A stretch of DNA of 22,920 nucleotides from M3007 sp039804245 (lineage in GTDB: Bacteria > Bacteroidota > Bacteroidia > Chitinophagales > Saprospiraceae), in NCBI GenBank assembly GCA_039804245.1, contig JBDLWO010000187.1:1-22920 (forward strand). The letters run 5' to 3'. Of the stretch, positions 9,415 through 17,421 are shown one piece after another. Every line of letters starts with the position of its first letter. Positions within the stretch are counted from its first letter, which is position 1. Made by a program: the position numbers and the translations under genes. The notes under the pieces were generated by a model. That model saw only the letters and a list, made by a program, of their open reading frames with translations. It searched no databases and was not told where the DNA came from.

Positions 9415-9945
9415 TTATTCACCGTCACCATCCCTGTATTTCTCCCAGGGGGTGTCTTTGTATTTCTCTTCTCTGGCGTAACGGAGCTCTTTCATGAGTC
9501 CCGGTGTTTCCTTGTATCCGGGGGAAATCATGATACGCTCGTATTTTTCATTCAGATATACAATGGTGGGGTACCCCATTTTGCCATCAAGCAGGGCATA
9601 AGCCAGCTCATGGGCGCCACCTCTGCCTGTTTCATTGCCCACAAATTTGAACTGGTGACCGCCAAAAGAAATTTCCTCCTTTTGTTCTGCGTTGAACTTG
9701 ACAGCGTAAAAGTGTTTGTTGACATAGTTCACTACGGCGGTATCAACAAAAGTACTCTTGTCCATGCGCTTGCACCACCCACACCAGTCGGTATAGACAT
9801 CTATCATTATTTTGCGGGGACTTTCATTGTTTTTTGCGATGGCCTCATCCCAGGTCATCCAGTGGATTTCCTGCGCAGAGGTTGTCAGGGACGAAAGCAT
9901 GAGCAGGGCGACGAGGCCGGCGAGCGGTAATTTCATATTTGCCAT
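9415..9945 (-). CDS. Exported thioredoxin-family protein (WCGWC active site)
   Basis: The 176-residue protein has a signal peptide (MKLPLAGLVALLMLSSLTTSAQ) and a thioredoxin fold. The redox motif is DWCGWCKRMD with Cys55 and Cys58, and the cis-proline segment is GYPTIVYL. The sequence resembles the Thioredoxin_7/DUF255-like group of periplasmic thiol oxidoreductases, which reduce or repair disulfides or serve as cytochrome-maturation or stress reductants. The target is not evident. The start could be the ATG at 9945 or the one at 9936, which begins exactly at the basic n-region of the signal; no Shine-Dalgarno sequence helps decide. A TAnnTTTG box lies upstream. The acidic tail (KYRDGDGE) is unremarkable. 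Confidence 0.9.
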   Translation of the reverse strand: MANMKLPLAGLVALLMLSSLTTSAQEIHWMTWDEAIAKNNESPRKIMIDVYTDWCGWCKRMDKSTFVDTAVVNYVNKHFYAVKFNAEQKEEISFGGHQFKFVGNETGRGGAHELAYALLDGKMGYPTIVYLNEKYERIMISPGYKETPGLMKELRYAREEKYKDTPWEKYRDGDGE

Positions 9946-10035
9946 TTTTCAGTGTAATCACAGCAGTCGTGAAGCCATTGGCAGCAAATGCCTGCCTGTT
10001 CACAACTACTTTGTGTTTTAACAATAATTCCGGCA

Positions 10036-10043
10036 CAAAATTA
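10036..10043 (-). promoter_or_regulatory. Candidate -7 box upstream of the thioredoxin-like gene
   Basis: TAATTTTG on the minus strand matches the Bacteroidota -7 consensus TAnnTTTG exactly and overlaps the stop codon of the upstream FAD-oxidase gene. No TTG is found at the usual distance upstream, so only half of the promoter is supported. It would give a leader of about 80 nt. Confidence 0.35.
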
Positions 10044-11474
10044 GACTATTTTACCGGGATTCAGAATGCCATTTGGATCGAACACACGTTTTATGCTGCG
10101 CATCAACTCCAGCTCTGTCGGTGTGAAGACAATATCGAGGTATTGTCGCTGCACCAGGCCTATGCCGTGTTCGCCCGATATAGTGCCACCCACACTTTTC
10201 ACGAAGGAGAATATTTCCCTTATTCCTTTGGGTACCTCTTCGTTCCAGGTTTGTTCAGTCAGGTTGCCGCGCAGTATGTTTACGTGGAGGTTTCCGTCGC
10301 CGGCATGCCCGTAGCAAACAGATTCAAAACCGTATCTGGATCCCACCTCTTTCACTTTTCTCAGGAGGGCGGGCAGTTCACCACGGGGCACAACCGTATC
10401 TTCTTCCTTGTAAACCGAGTTCCTTTTAACTGCATGTGCGACATTTCTCCTGAGTTTCCAGAGCGATGCCTTGGTTGTTTCATCGTCTGCGAAGAAAATC
10501 TCTCCTGTATCGAAACGCTCCAGCACCTTCGTTATTGTTTCGCAGTCGGCTATGAGGCTTTCCAGGTGAAAACCGTCCACCTCAATAAGCAAATGGGCTT
10601 CGTCTTCCTCATTAATGGGTACAGGCGTTTCACCGACATACCTGACCGCCCAGTCAATGGCGTTTCTTTCCATAAACTCCAGCCCGCTGGGAGTGACCCC
10701 CGCCTCAAAAATGGCTGCAACAGCTGCACAGGCACTTTCTGCCGACCGGAACGGGGCGAGGAGGATAAGATTTTGGGTCGGGTGAGGTTGCAGTTTCAAC
10801 ACAATTTTGGTTACCACACCAAGTGTGCCTTCGCTACCGACAATCAACTGGGTGAAATTGTAACCCGTAGAGTTTTTGAGCGTATTGGAGCCAGTCCAGA
10901 TTACCTCTCCTGATGGCAGTACCACCTCCAGGTTGAGCACATGATCCTTCACTACGCCGTACTTCACAGCCTTGGGACCTCCCGCATTGGTGCTGACATT
11001 ACCGCCGATAAACGACCAGCCCCTGCTGGCGGGATCCGGCGGATAAAACAGGCCCTCTTCGCGGAGTGTATTCTGGAGAATTTCAGTAATCACCCCGGGT
11101 TCTACAGTTACCTGAAAATTCCGGCGGTCAATTTTCAGAATCTTGTCGAATCGTTTCATGGAAATTACCAGTCCACCATAAACCGGCAGAGCACCGCCTG
11201 CAAGTCCGGATCCGGCGCCCCTCACAGTTACAGGTATCCGGTTATCATTGCATATACGCATGAGCGCGCTTACCTGCTCTGTGTCGGCCGGTTCCGCAAC
11301 TGCCTGCGGAATAAAGAGAAGATCTTCGGTTTCATCGTGCCCGTGCTCCCTGAGTATATCGGTATCTGTGAACAGACAGTTTTCCCCGAGAACAGCTTTT
11401 AATTCCTCCAATACAGCAGCAGATATGGGCTGGAAGGGATTACTTTTGCGGGCAGATTGATTTGCGTCAGTCAT
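10041..11474 (-). CDS. FAD-linked oxidase, GlcD / D-lactate dehydrogenase type
   Basis: The 477-residue product belongs to the PCMH-type FAD oxidases (glycolate oxidase subunit GlcD, D-lactate and D-2-hydroxyacid dehydrogenases). The FAD-binding loop is VRGAGSGLAGGALPVYGG (84-101), followed by GGNVSTNAGGPKAVKYG (157-173) and VGSEGTLGVVTK (212-223). The C-terminal FAD-oxidase domain has EEDTVVPR (357-364), YGHAGDGNLHVNI (388-400) and the family-typical SGEHGIGLVQ (433-442). Length fits the family. It has no signal peptide, so it acts in the cytoplasm or at the inner face of the membrane, oxidising a 2-hydroxy acid and passing electrons to the respiratory chain. No GlcE or GlcF subunit is adjacent, so it may work alone, as single-subunit D-lactate dehydrogenases do; the exact substrate cannot be read from sequence. 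It is divergent from the gene at 11510 with only 35 bp between start codons. Confidence 0.92.
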   Translation of the reverse strand: MTDANQSARKSNPFQPISAAVLEELKAVLGENCLFTDTDILREHGHDETEDLLFIPQAVAEPADTEQVSALMRICNDNRIPVTVRGAGSGLAGGALPVYGGLVISMKRFDKILKIDRRNFQVTVEPGVITEILQNTLREEGLFYPPDPASRGWSFIGGNVSTNAGGPKAVKYGVVKDHVLNLEVVLPSGEVIWTGSNTLKNSTGYNFTQLIVGSEGTLGVVTKIVLKLQPHPTQNLILLAPFRSAESACAAVAAIFEAGVTPSGLEFMERNAIDWAVRYVGETPVPINEEDEAHLLIEVDGFHLESLIADCETITKVLERFDTGEIFFADDETTKASLWKLRRNVAHAVKRNSVYKEEDTVVPRGELPALLRKVKEVGSRYGFESVCYGHAGDGNLHVNILRGNLTEQTWNEEVPKGIREIFSFVKSVGGTISGEHGIGLVQRQYLDIVFTPTELELMRSIKRVFDPNGILNPGKIV

Positions 11475-11509
11475 GATCGCTTGTTTGTAACGTTCAAAAA
11501 AATCATAAA

Positions 11510-12274
11510 ATGCGTCCAGGAACCGGCTTTGTCCTATTGCTGCTTGCTTTCAGTACCAGTGTATTCGCACAGAAATTCCCTGAACACAGTGATGCGGCGG
11601 AACCGCGCAACAAAGGTAAGCTCCTTTCACTCCATTTTTCTCTCGGTGCTCATCTTCCGGCCGGCGATATTGCCAACAGGTTCGGAACGAGCGGTGCCTT
11701 CGGGGGTGGAATTGAATTTATGACCGATAACAGCTTCTTCATTGGTGCTGATGTGCTGGCTATTTACGGTGGCAATGTGAAAGAAGATCCGCTCGCCATT
11801 CTTCGCACTCCCGATGGTTATATAATAGGTAACGACCGTGCCATCGCCTCTGTGGCACTGCGCGAACGGGGTATCTATTACGGAGGATCCATTGGAAAAC
11901 TATTCCCGATGAAGGGAACCAGGAAGGGGATAAGGGCTTCTGTTGGCGGTGGCTGGCTGCAACACCGTATCAAGCTGCAGGACAACCGAAGTGTACTCAC
12001 CCAAATCACGGGTGACTACGTCAAGGGGTACGACCGGCTTACAGGCGGTTTTGCACTCAACCAGTTTATAGGTTGGCAACAACTCGGTGATCAAAGGCGC
12101 AGTAACTGGCTGATAGGCCTTGAATTGATCCAGGGGTTCACCGAAACCCGTCGCGACTGGGACTTCAACGACAAAATGAAACTGTCGGGCAGGCGACTGG
12201 ACTTGCTGATTGGTATCAAAGCAGCCTGGACGCTGCCATTTTATCAGACCCCCGGCGGAGAGATTATTTACTGA
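11510..12274 (+). CDS. Predicted outer-membrane beta-barrel protein, no assigned function
   Basis: I do not recognise a named family. The 254-residue protein has a clear signal peptide (MRPGTGFVLLLLAFSTSVFAQ). The rest alternates polar and hydrophobic residues with many aromatic and glycine residues: LLSLHFSLGAHLPAGDIANRF, AFGGGIEFMTDNSFFIGADVL, IYYGGSIGKLFP, ASVGGGWLQHRI, FALNQFIGWQQL, WLIGLELIQGF, LDLLIGIKAAWTLPFY. That pattern suggests 8-10 outer-membrane strands. It is the only plus-strand gene between two minus-strand blocks. Its promoter must lie within or next to the start of the divergent FAD-oxidase gene, and its last 7 bases overlap the end of the convergent porin gene. A small outer-membrane protein of unknown function is the safest description. 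Confidence 0.8.
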   Translation: MRPGTGFVLLLLAFSTSVFAQKFPEHSDAAEPRNKGKLLSLHFSLGAHLPAGDIANRFGTSGAFGGGIEFMTDNSFFIGADVLAIYGGNVKEDPLAILRTPDGYIIGNDRAIASVALRERGIYYGGSIGKLFPMKGTRKGIRASVGGGWLQHRIKLQDNRSVLTQITGDYVKGYDRLTGGFALNQFIGWQQLGDQRRSNWLIGLELIQGFTETRRDWDFNDKMKLSGRRLDLLIGIKAAWTLPFYQTPGGEIIY

Positions 12275-14196
12275 TTATTCTGACTGTCAGCACTGTTATC
12301 ATCCAGAAAGCGCCAGGCTACCCCCAGCCGGAATCCACCGAAAGGTTGCGGATGCCAGGCCGTCTGATAAAACACCTTTGTATTATCTATAAAGGTGTAG
12401 GCATTTTCGTAGCGGAAGAAAAATCGGAATGTCTGCACTTTGAAGGCAACAAAAACATCTGCCCAGGGGTAAGGTTGCTGACTGAGCGTATCCTGCAAAT
12501 GAAACTGTCCCGTAACCGGCTGATATGCATCGGGCAGGAAAGTGCTGTTCATCCTGAAATCAAGACCAATATGGAGGTCCAGTTTTTTGTCGAACAGTTT
12601 GCCCGAGTAATACAGACTGTTTTTGGTAAACCATTCCGGCAGGTGGAGTACATCACTCCGGTTTGCCTTCTGAAGTGCCAGCGTGTTATCGAGGTGGAAG
12701 TGGCCGATACGTATATTTTCCTGCAAGATGAGCCGGGCCACCTGAAGTGGAGCAGTTGTCTGCGCTGCGATACCCTCCTGATCAAAATATATGTAGTTGT
12801 TGACAAGCATGGTACTGGCAGTAGCCTGAAAGCCTATTGACGGAAGCGCGTAAGTGGCGGACAGACTGCTTTCAACAGGCTTGGCAAAATCGGTTTGCCA
12901 AACGGGTACATTGGTAACAAACAACCGCTGCTGCAGGATAGTCGGCGGGCGTCGCTGACTGAATAAAGCAGCCGTGAGAACACCTGCCTTGCCGAGGCCA
13001 AGTGATAATGTGCCACTGAGCTGGTATTCACCGATGTTCTTCCACATTCCGAGTGCAGCATCGGCATTGAAGTTGAAGCGGTCGGATGGGGTCAGGCTGA
13101 TTTTGCCGGTCAGAAAAAGATTGTTGTAACGAAACCTGCCCGGTTCCTGATACAGACTCATATAATCATGACGGAGACCGAGCGCTGCCAGATCGGAAGG
13201 GGTTCCGGCGGTTTTGGCCCTGAATGTATTGAGCGAGATGTTGTTGGTTACCGTGTTCAGTTCAAAATACTGTCGGACACCTCTCTCGTCAACCAGGAAC
13301 GGCCCGTAAAAGCCTGCATTGTCGGCCAGGCCCCTGATAGTATCTCCGTCGTAAAATTTGAAGCGGTTTTTCGTCCAGCCGAGGGAGTGACTCAGGCGGA
13401 GCGTGCGTTTGCCCGTCCCGACGCCGGCAAGTTTGTAGTGCTGGGTGTATTGAAATCCCTGATCTTCGAACCGGGTAGTTGCGCTTTCCTCCGGGAGCCG
13501 TATAGCCGCTGCCAGCGGCCCCTGAAACTGAGCGCCCGAGAAGACATCGTCTGACACTATTCCGCCGTTATCGCGCTGTCTGATGACACTTTTGGTGAAA
13601 ATAAGGAAGTATTCGTACCTTTTTCCGACGGGCTTCCAGATGCCTGCGGCCAGAGAGTTGTGCCTGTCGCGCTGATAATTATACTGTCCGACGTTGTTCA
13701 GCGACCGGTAATCGAGCGAAACATTCATACTATCGCTGAATGTACGGGCGAAACGGGCATCGAGCTGAGTATTCAGGTTATTTCGCCCCTGAGTGAAGTA
13801 AGCCTCACTGTATGAGCGTTTGTTCCTGAAGAATCGCAGATCTTCGGCATGCAACATGTACAGGTCGAAACTGTTTACCCCCATTGTTACACCCAGGCGC
13901 GGGATAACCTCAAAAAGCAAAGGACGGGCTGCGCCACCCGGCAATCCGATTGTACCGTAATCAATCGTATGCCTGCGGGCGGGATCGTACATCCTGAAAT
14001 TATAGTCGGGCAATGTATCGTTCCAGAATTCCGACTTCTCGGGTGCACCAGCGCGCGTGAGGACGAGTGGTTCATCAGGCGTGCGTTTACGGGCAAGAGG
14101 GAGCGGGTCAGTCACAGGCGGACGCTGTGCAGACAGGGAATTGAACACAGGAAACGCCAGCGCGAATGTTGCGACGAGGCGCGTAAGTAATCGCAT
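12268..14196 (-). CDS. Putative porin (Porin_10-like outer-membrane beta-barrel)
   Basis: The 642-residue product has a signal peptide (MRLLTRLVATFALAFPVFNSLSAQ) and a long barrel-like region. Features typical of the Bacteroidota 'putative porin' family (Porin_10) are TLPDYNFRMYDPARRHTIDY, LLFEVIPRLGVTMGVNSFDLY and DSMNVSLDYRSLNNVGQYNY. The barrel ends with FFFRYENAYTFIDNTKVFYQ and FGGFRLGVAWRFLDDNSADS. The frame is open to an ATG at 14244, which would overlap fabI by 11 bp; I prefer 14196 because it starts the signal peptide 37 bp after fabI. The gene is probably co-transcribed with fabI, a pairing of an envelope protein with fatty-acid synthesis. The C-terminus overlaps the convergent gene at 12274 by 7 bp, with no hairpin terminator in between. 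Confidence 0.85.
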   Translation of the reverse strand: MRLLTRLVATFALAFPVFNSLSAQRPPVTDPLPLARKRTPDEPLVLTRAGAPEKSEFWNDTLPDYNFRMYDPARRHTIDYGTIGLPGGAARPLLFEVIPRLGVTMGVNSFDLYMLHAEDLRFFRNKRSYSEAYFTQGRNNLNTQLDARFARTFSDSMNVSLDYRSLNNVGQYNYQRDRHNSLAAGIWKPVGKRYEYFLIFTKSVIRQRDNGGIVSDDVFSGAQFQGPLAAAIRLPEESATTRFEDQGFQYTQHYKLAGVGTGKRTLRLSHSLGWTKNRFKFYDGDTIRGLADNAGFYGPFLVDERGVRQYFELNTVTNNISLNTFRAKTAGTPSDLAALGLRHDYMSLYQEPGRFRYNNLFLTGKISLTPSDRFNFNADAALGMWKNIGEYQLSGTLSLGLGKAGVLTAALFSQRRPPTILQQRLFVTNVPVWQTDFAKPVESSLSATYALPSIGFQATASTMLVNNYIYFDQEGIAAQTTAPLQVARLILQENIRIGHFHLDNTLALQKANRSDVLHLPEWFTKNSLYYSGKLFDKKLDLHIGLDFRMNSTFLPDAYQPVTGQFHLQDTLSQQPYPWADVFVAFKVQTFRFFFRYENAYTFIDNTKVFYQTAWHPQPFGGFRLGVAWRFLDDNSADSQNNQ

Positions 14197-14233
14197 GTTC
14201 AGACAGAATACAGTGACAACAGAGACCAGAGCG

Positions 14234-15034
14234 TTACTGCTCAATCAGGCTTGGACTCATGCCCATGCTGGAAAAACCACCATCGTGGTACAGGTTTTGC
14301 ATGGTCACGTAGCGCGACAGATCGCTGAAGAGCATTACACAGTAATTGGCGCATCCTTCAGCAGAAGCGTTGCCCAGGGGCGACATCTTGTCGGCGTAGT
14401 TGAAAAAGTCCATAAAGCCTTTGATGCCCTGACCGGCGGTGGTCATGGTTGGCGACTGGCTGACAGTATTGACACGCACCTTTTTGGCAGTACCGTAGTG
14501 ATAACCGAAACTGCGGGCAATAGACTCCAGTAGCGCCTTTGATTCTGCCATTTCGGAGTAATCCGGGAATACGCGCTGGGCGGCGATGTAGGAAAGACCG
14601 ACTACACTGCCCCAGTCGTTGATGGCGTCGAGTTTCCACATGGTCTGCATCATCTTGTGGAATGAAATTGCACTCACATCGTAGGTTTTCTGCATCCAGT
14701 CGTAATTCAGGTCGGTGTATGGCTTGCCCTTGCGTACATTCACCGACATACCGATGGAGTGCAGCACAAAGTCAAACTTTCCGCCAAAATGCTCCATACT
14801 TTTGGTAAAGAGCTGATCCAGATCTTCGAGAGAAGTGGCATCAGCGCCGATAACGGGGGCATTGCATTTTTCAGCCAGACTGTTTATCTCACCCATACGC
14901 ATGGCGACGGGGGCGTTGGTCAGCACGATCTGAGCGCCTTCTTCCACACAGCGTTCAGCGACCTTCCAGGCGATACTCTCGCTGTTGAGTGCGCCCGAAA
15001 TGATTCCTTTTTTTCCAGCAAGTAAGTTACCCAT
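14234..15034 (-). CDS. fabI: Enoyl-[acyl-carrier-protein] reductase (NADH), FabI
   Basis: FabI reduces enoyl-ACP to acyl-ACP in the last step of each round of fatty-acid elongation. The 266-residue protein is a full-length cytoplasmic short-chain-reductase variant. The N-terminal nucleotide-binding region is GKKGIISGALNSESIAWKVA. The active site is SYIAAQRVFPDYSEMAESKA: Tyr149, catalytic Tyr159 and Lys166 in the Tyr-X6-Lys spacing that sets FabI apart from ordinary short-chain reductases. VNTVSQSPTMTTAGQGI and the flexible substrate-binding stretch after it are also typical. A perfect -7 box lies 53 bp upstream, and the porin gene follows 37 bp after the stop, so the two probably share a transcript. 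No second enoyl reductase is visible in the window. Confidence 0.97.
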   Translation of the reverse strand: MGNLLAGKKGIISGALNSESIAWKVAERCVEEGAQIVLTNAPVAMRMGEINSLAEKCNAPVIGADATSLEDLDQLFTKSMEHFGGKFDFVLHSIGMSVNVRKGKPYTDLNYDWMQKTYDVSAISFHKMMQTMWKLDAINDWGSVVGLSYIAAQRVFPDYSEMAESKALLESIARSFGYHYGTAKKVRVNTVSQSPTMTTAGQGIKGFMDFFNYADKMSPLGNASAEGCANYCVMLFSDLSRYVTMQNLYHDGGFSSMGMSPSLIEQ

Positions 15035-15086
15035 AAGTTATTGTTTCCGCAACGGATTGCGGCAATGTGAAGAAATGATTCGGCCG

Positions 15087-15094
15087 CAAAGATA
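15087..15094 (-). promoter_or_regulatory. Candidate -7 promoter box for fabI
   Basis: TATCTTTG on the minus strand matches TAnnTTTG exactly and is followed by a leader of about 45-50 nt to the fabI start at 15034. The -33 region has TTTCCC rather than a clear TTG, so the upstream half is weak. Confidence 0.5.
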
Positions 15095-15146
15095 ATTTTA
15101 TAGCCGGATTTATGGGAAATTGATTGAATGCAATTTGATATATCGG

Positions 15147-15163
15147 TGTAATTTGCAATTACA
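15147..15163. promoter_or_regulatory. 17-bp AT-rich palindrome upstream of fabI, possible operator
   Basis: TGTAATT TGC AATTACA is a perfect inverted repeat with 7-bp arms and a 3-bp centre. It lies two bases beyond the lipid-kinase stop codon and about 55 bp upstream of the proposed fabI -7 box. Its size and symmetry suit a dimeric transcription factor better than a terminator, since the stem is AT-rich and has no T-tract. No regulator gene is nearby; this is a structural observation only. Confidence 0.35.
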
Positions 15164-15165
15164 TG

Positions 15166-16101
15166 TCACCGGTTTCGGGGTATCAGAACATTGAGTGCAC
15201 CCGGTTTGACAGAGAAAGCGAGACTTTCTTCAGCTATAAAACCCTCCCCGTCAACGTGTGCGTACAGCGATTTTTCCGAATGGATGGTAAGCTGATCGGT
15301 CGAGTAATGTTCTATGAACCCGGCTTTGTATATTTTTCCGTTGAGTGTTGCGGGCACGGCGGCAAAATATTTCCAGCGGGGTACATCTTTCAGAATCACT
15401 ACCTCCAGCATTCCGTCGTCGGGACGGGCATCGGGGGCGATGGTAAAGTTATAGCCGTACATAGGTCCGTTGGCCACTGCGATCGAGAAGCATTTTCTGT
15501 CGAGCATGGACCCCTGAACACTGATGCGGGCATCGAAGGGCCTGAAAGACAATCCGGCTTTGACGGACTTGAGAAAATAGGGCCAGAAGCCTCTGGAGTG
15601 ACTTTTTCTCATCATATTGGAGACCAGCCCGTCGAAGCCCACGCCAGCCATATTAAAGAATGGGCGGCCATTCACCATACCCACGTCTATAAGCACTTTT
15701 TCGGAACAGTTGAGCAATTTGACGGCCTTTTCGAGCCTGCGGCCATAACCCAGGTGCATGGCGAGCCCGTTCCCGGAGCCTGCCGGGAGGATTCCGAGCG
15801 CAACGGTCGTTCCGATCAGGGCAGGCGCTATTTCGTTGACCGAGCCATCACCCCCTACAGCCACAACCGCACTGAACCCTTCAGAAACCGCTTTCCGGGC
15901 AAGCTCAAATCCGTGACCCGGACCATCAGTCGTCCAGAGCGACCAGGTAAATTTCCGGTGGTTGAGATGTTTGTCGAGCAACGACGCGATGTTGCGCTGA
16001 AGGTTGGTGCCCGCTTTCGGATTGACGATGAACACGATATTTTCCGGCCCGAGCAGCGAGGCGGCGAATTCATTGACAATAACCGGGTGCGACTTTTGCA
16101 T
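15166..16101 (-). CDS. Diacylglycerol kinase / YegS-family lipid kinase
   Basis: The 311-residue cytoplasmic protein belongs to the DAGK_cat family, which phosphorylates diacylglycerol, sphingoid or related lipids with ATP. The nucleotide-binding signatures are IVFIVNPKAG (22-31), VAVGGDGSVNE (80-90) and LGILPAGSGNGLAMHLG (102-118), a GSGN version of the usual GTGN. The C-terminal domain contains FFNMAGVGFDGLVSNMM and DGMLEVVILKDVPRWKYF, then the closing YAHVDGEGF typical of YegS/DgkB proteins. Length fits. It follows the pseudouridine synthase after a 16-bp gap and probably shares its transcript. It may recycle diacylglycerol in membrane lipid metabolism, which agrees loosely with the nearby fabI. 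The real lipid substrate is unknown. Confidence 0.92.
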   Translation of the reverse strand: MQKSHPVIVNEFAASLLGPENIVFIVNPKAGTNLQRNIASLLDKHLNHRKFTWSLWTTDGPGHGFELARKAVSEGFSAVVAVGGDGSVNEIAPALIGTTVALGILPAGSGNGLAMHLGYGRRLEKAVKLLNCSEKVLIDVGMVNGRPFFNMAGVGFDGLVSNMMRKSHSRGFWPYFLKSVKAGLSFRPFDARISVQGSMLDRKCFSIAVANGPMYGYNFTIAPDARPDDGMLEVVILKDVPRWKYFAAVPATLNGKIYKAGFIEHYSTDQLTIHSEKSLYAHVDGEGFIAEESLAFSVKPGALNVLIPRNR

Positions 16102-16117
16102 TGGAGATGAATTGAAA

Positions 16118-17236
16118 CTAATCTTCAGGCAGTTCTCTGCGCGAGTTCAGATAAACCTTCCATTTGTCGAGTACAGCCTTCATATCTGCGGGGAGTTCCG
16201 ATTCGAAGCGCATAAATTCATTGGTGCGCGGATGCACAAACCCGAGTACTTTTGCATGAAGAGCCTGTCGGGGCATGAGCTTGAAGCAATTCTCCACAAA
16301 TTGCTTGTACTTTGTAAATATAGTACCCTTGAGAATCTGGTTGCCTCCATAGCGTGGATCGCCGAACAGCGTGTGACCGATGTACTTCATGTGTACACGA
16401 ATCTGGTGGGTCCGGCCTGTTTCCAGCTGACATTCGACGAGTGTGACATAATAATAGCGGTCGAGGACTTTCCAGTGCGTGACAGCCCATTTCCCGTCTT
16501 CTCCTTCAGGAAATACCATAAACACCTTGCGATCATTTGGATTTCGCCCGATATTTCCCTCAATGGTACCCTCGTCTGCCTCCGGATTTCCCCAGACGAT
16601 AGCCTGATAACGCCGTTCGATAGTATGGTGAAAGAACTGATTGGCCAGATGTGTCATGGCATATTCGTTCTTTGCCACCACCATAAGTCCGGTGGTATCC
16701 TTGTCAATACGGTGAACAATACCTGCACGGTTGGGCTCATTACCTGCTTTTACAGGAATTTCGCCGATCTGGTGTTGCAGATGCCAGGCAACTGCGTTTA
16801 CAAGCGTACCATTGGGAATACCTACACCGGGGTGAACAGCCATACCGAAGGCCTTGTTGATAACCAGTACATCTTCATCCTCGTAAACCACATTCAGGGG
16901 AATATCCTGGGCAAGTACTTCAAACGAATCGTCAACTGCTCTGGGGAGAATAACCGTTATTGTATTTCCGGGCTTGACCTTGTAATTCGGCTTCACTTCC
17001 CGGTCGTCAACAGTAACCGTACCGGCCCGGATAGCATTCTGAACCTTGCTGCGCGACTTGTTGGCCAAACGATCCATCAGGAATTTGTCCAGACGGAGCT
17101 GCGACTGCTGACGGTCGGCTACGATTTCGTGTCTTTCATAATATTCTTCATTGCCTGTCACATCCTCATTATCGGAGTCGGGGATGACAGACGTCTGGTC
17201 TTCGGGGTGTTCACAGGCATTCGGATCGTGGCTCAT
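16118..17236 (-). CDS. RluA/RluD-family 23S rRNA-type pseudouridine synthase
   Basis: The 372-residue enzyme isomerises uridines to pseudouridine in RNA; the RluD subgroup acts on the large ribosomal subunit. An acidic N-terminal extension (about residues 1-40) precedes an S4 RNA-binding domain (RLDKFLMDRLANKSRSKVQN, about 48-92). The catalytic domain has VVYEDEDVLVINKAFGMAVH (116-135) and the active-site motif HRIDKDTTGLMVVAKN (175-190) with Asp178. RTHQIRVHMKYIGHTLFGDPRYG completes the family signature. It is the first gene of a probable two-gene operon with the lipid kinase. A perfect -7 box and a stem-loop sit just before the start. Whether the target is the RluD helix-69 sites or another position cannot be settled from sequence. 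Confidence 0.95.
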   Translation of the reverse strand: MSHDPNACEHPEDQTSVIPDSDNEDVTGNEEYYERHEIVADRQQSQLRLDKFLMDRLANKSRSKVQNAIRAGTVTVDDREVKPNYKVKPGNTITVILPRAVDDSFEVLAQDIPLNVVYEDEDVLVINKAFGMAVHPGVGIPNGTLVNAVAWHLQHQIGEIPVKAGNEPNRAGIVHRIDKDTTGLMVVAKNEYAMTHLANQFFHHTIERRYQAIVWGNPEADEGTIEGNIGRNPNDRKVFMVFPEGEDGKWAVTHWKVLDRYYYVTLVECQLETGRTHQIRVHMKYIGHTLFGDPRYGGNQILKGTIFTKYKQFVENCFKLMPRQALHAKVLGFVHPRTNEFMRFESELPADMKAVLDKWKVYLNSRRELPED

Positions 17237-17248
17237 TTCGGAATTTGT

Positions 17249-17285
17249 ACCCTGACCGCGCCTGACCCGGCGCTCTTCTCAGGGT
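17249..17285 (-). other. Two-part stem-loop in the leader of the pseudouridine synthase gene
   Basis: The outer arms ACCCTGA (17249-17255) and TCAGGGT (17279-17285) enclose inner arms GCGCC (17258-17262) and GGCGC (17269-17273), giving 12 paired bases with small internal loops. The structure ends 12 nt before the start codon on the minus strand. With the -7 box at 17294-17301 it would form almost at the 5' end of the mRNA. It may affect stability or translation. Confidence 0.45.
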
Positions 17286-17293
17286 TTACGCTG

Positions 17294-17301
17294 CAAAAAT
17301 A
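17294..17301 (-). promoter_or_regulatory. Candidate -7 promoter box for the pseudouridine synthase operon
   Basis: TATTTTTG on the minus strand matches TAnnTTTG exactly, 58 bp upstream of the start at 17236. The -33 region shows GTT instead of TTG at the expected distance. Transcription would begin near 17287, right at the stem-loop. Confidence 0.45.
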
Positions 17302-17421
17302 GGGCTTTTTAATGAGCCGTAACACTATATTAGTGGACTACACCAGTATATCAGCGTCGTCACTTTTCATCTTTTCTGTGAAAAAACTGTTTCAGAAGAT
17401 GTAAACAGATGTTTTCCACAC

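Noticed and set aside
9939..10913. Plus-strand open frame of 324 codons opposite the FAD-oxidase gene
   Set aside because: Antisense to a well-defined FAD-oxidase gene, rich in Cys/Phe/His as is usual for shadows.
15163..16110. Plus-strand open frame of 315 codons matching the lipid-kinase gene almost end to end
   Set aside because: Opposite strand carries GGDGSVNE and other kinase signatures. The shadow protein shows none.
16004..17302. Open frame of 432 codons on the plus strand
   Set aside because: It is the mirror of the pseudouridine synthase gene, whose S4 domain and HRIDKDTTG motif are unmistakable. The shadow protein has no recognisable features.
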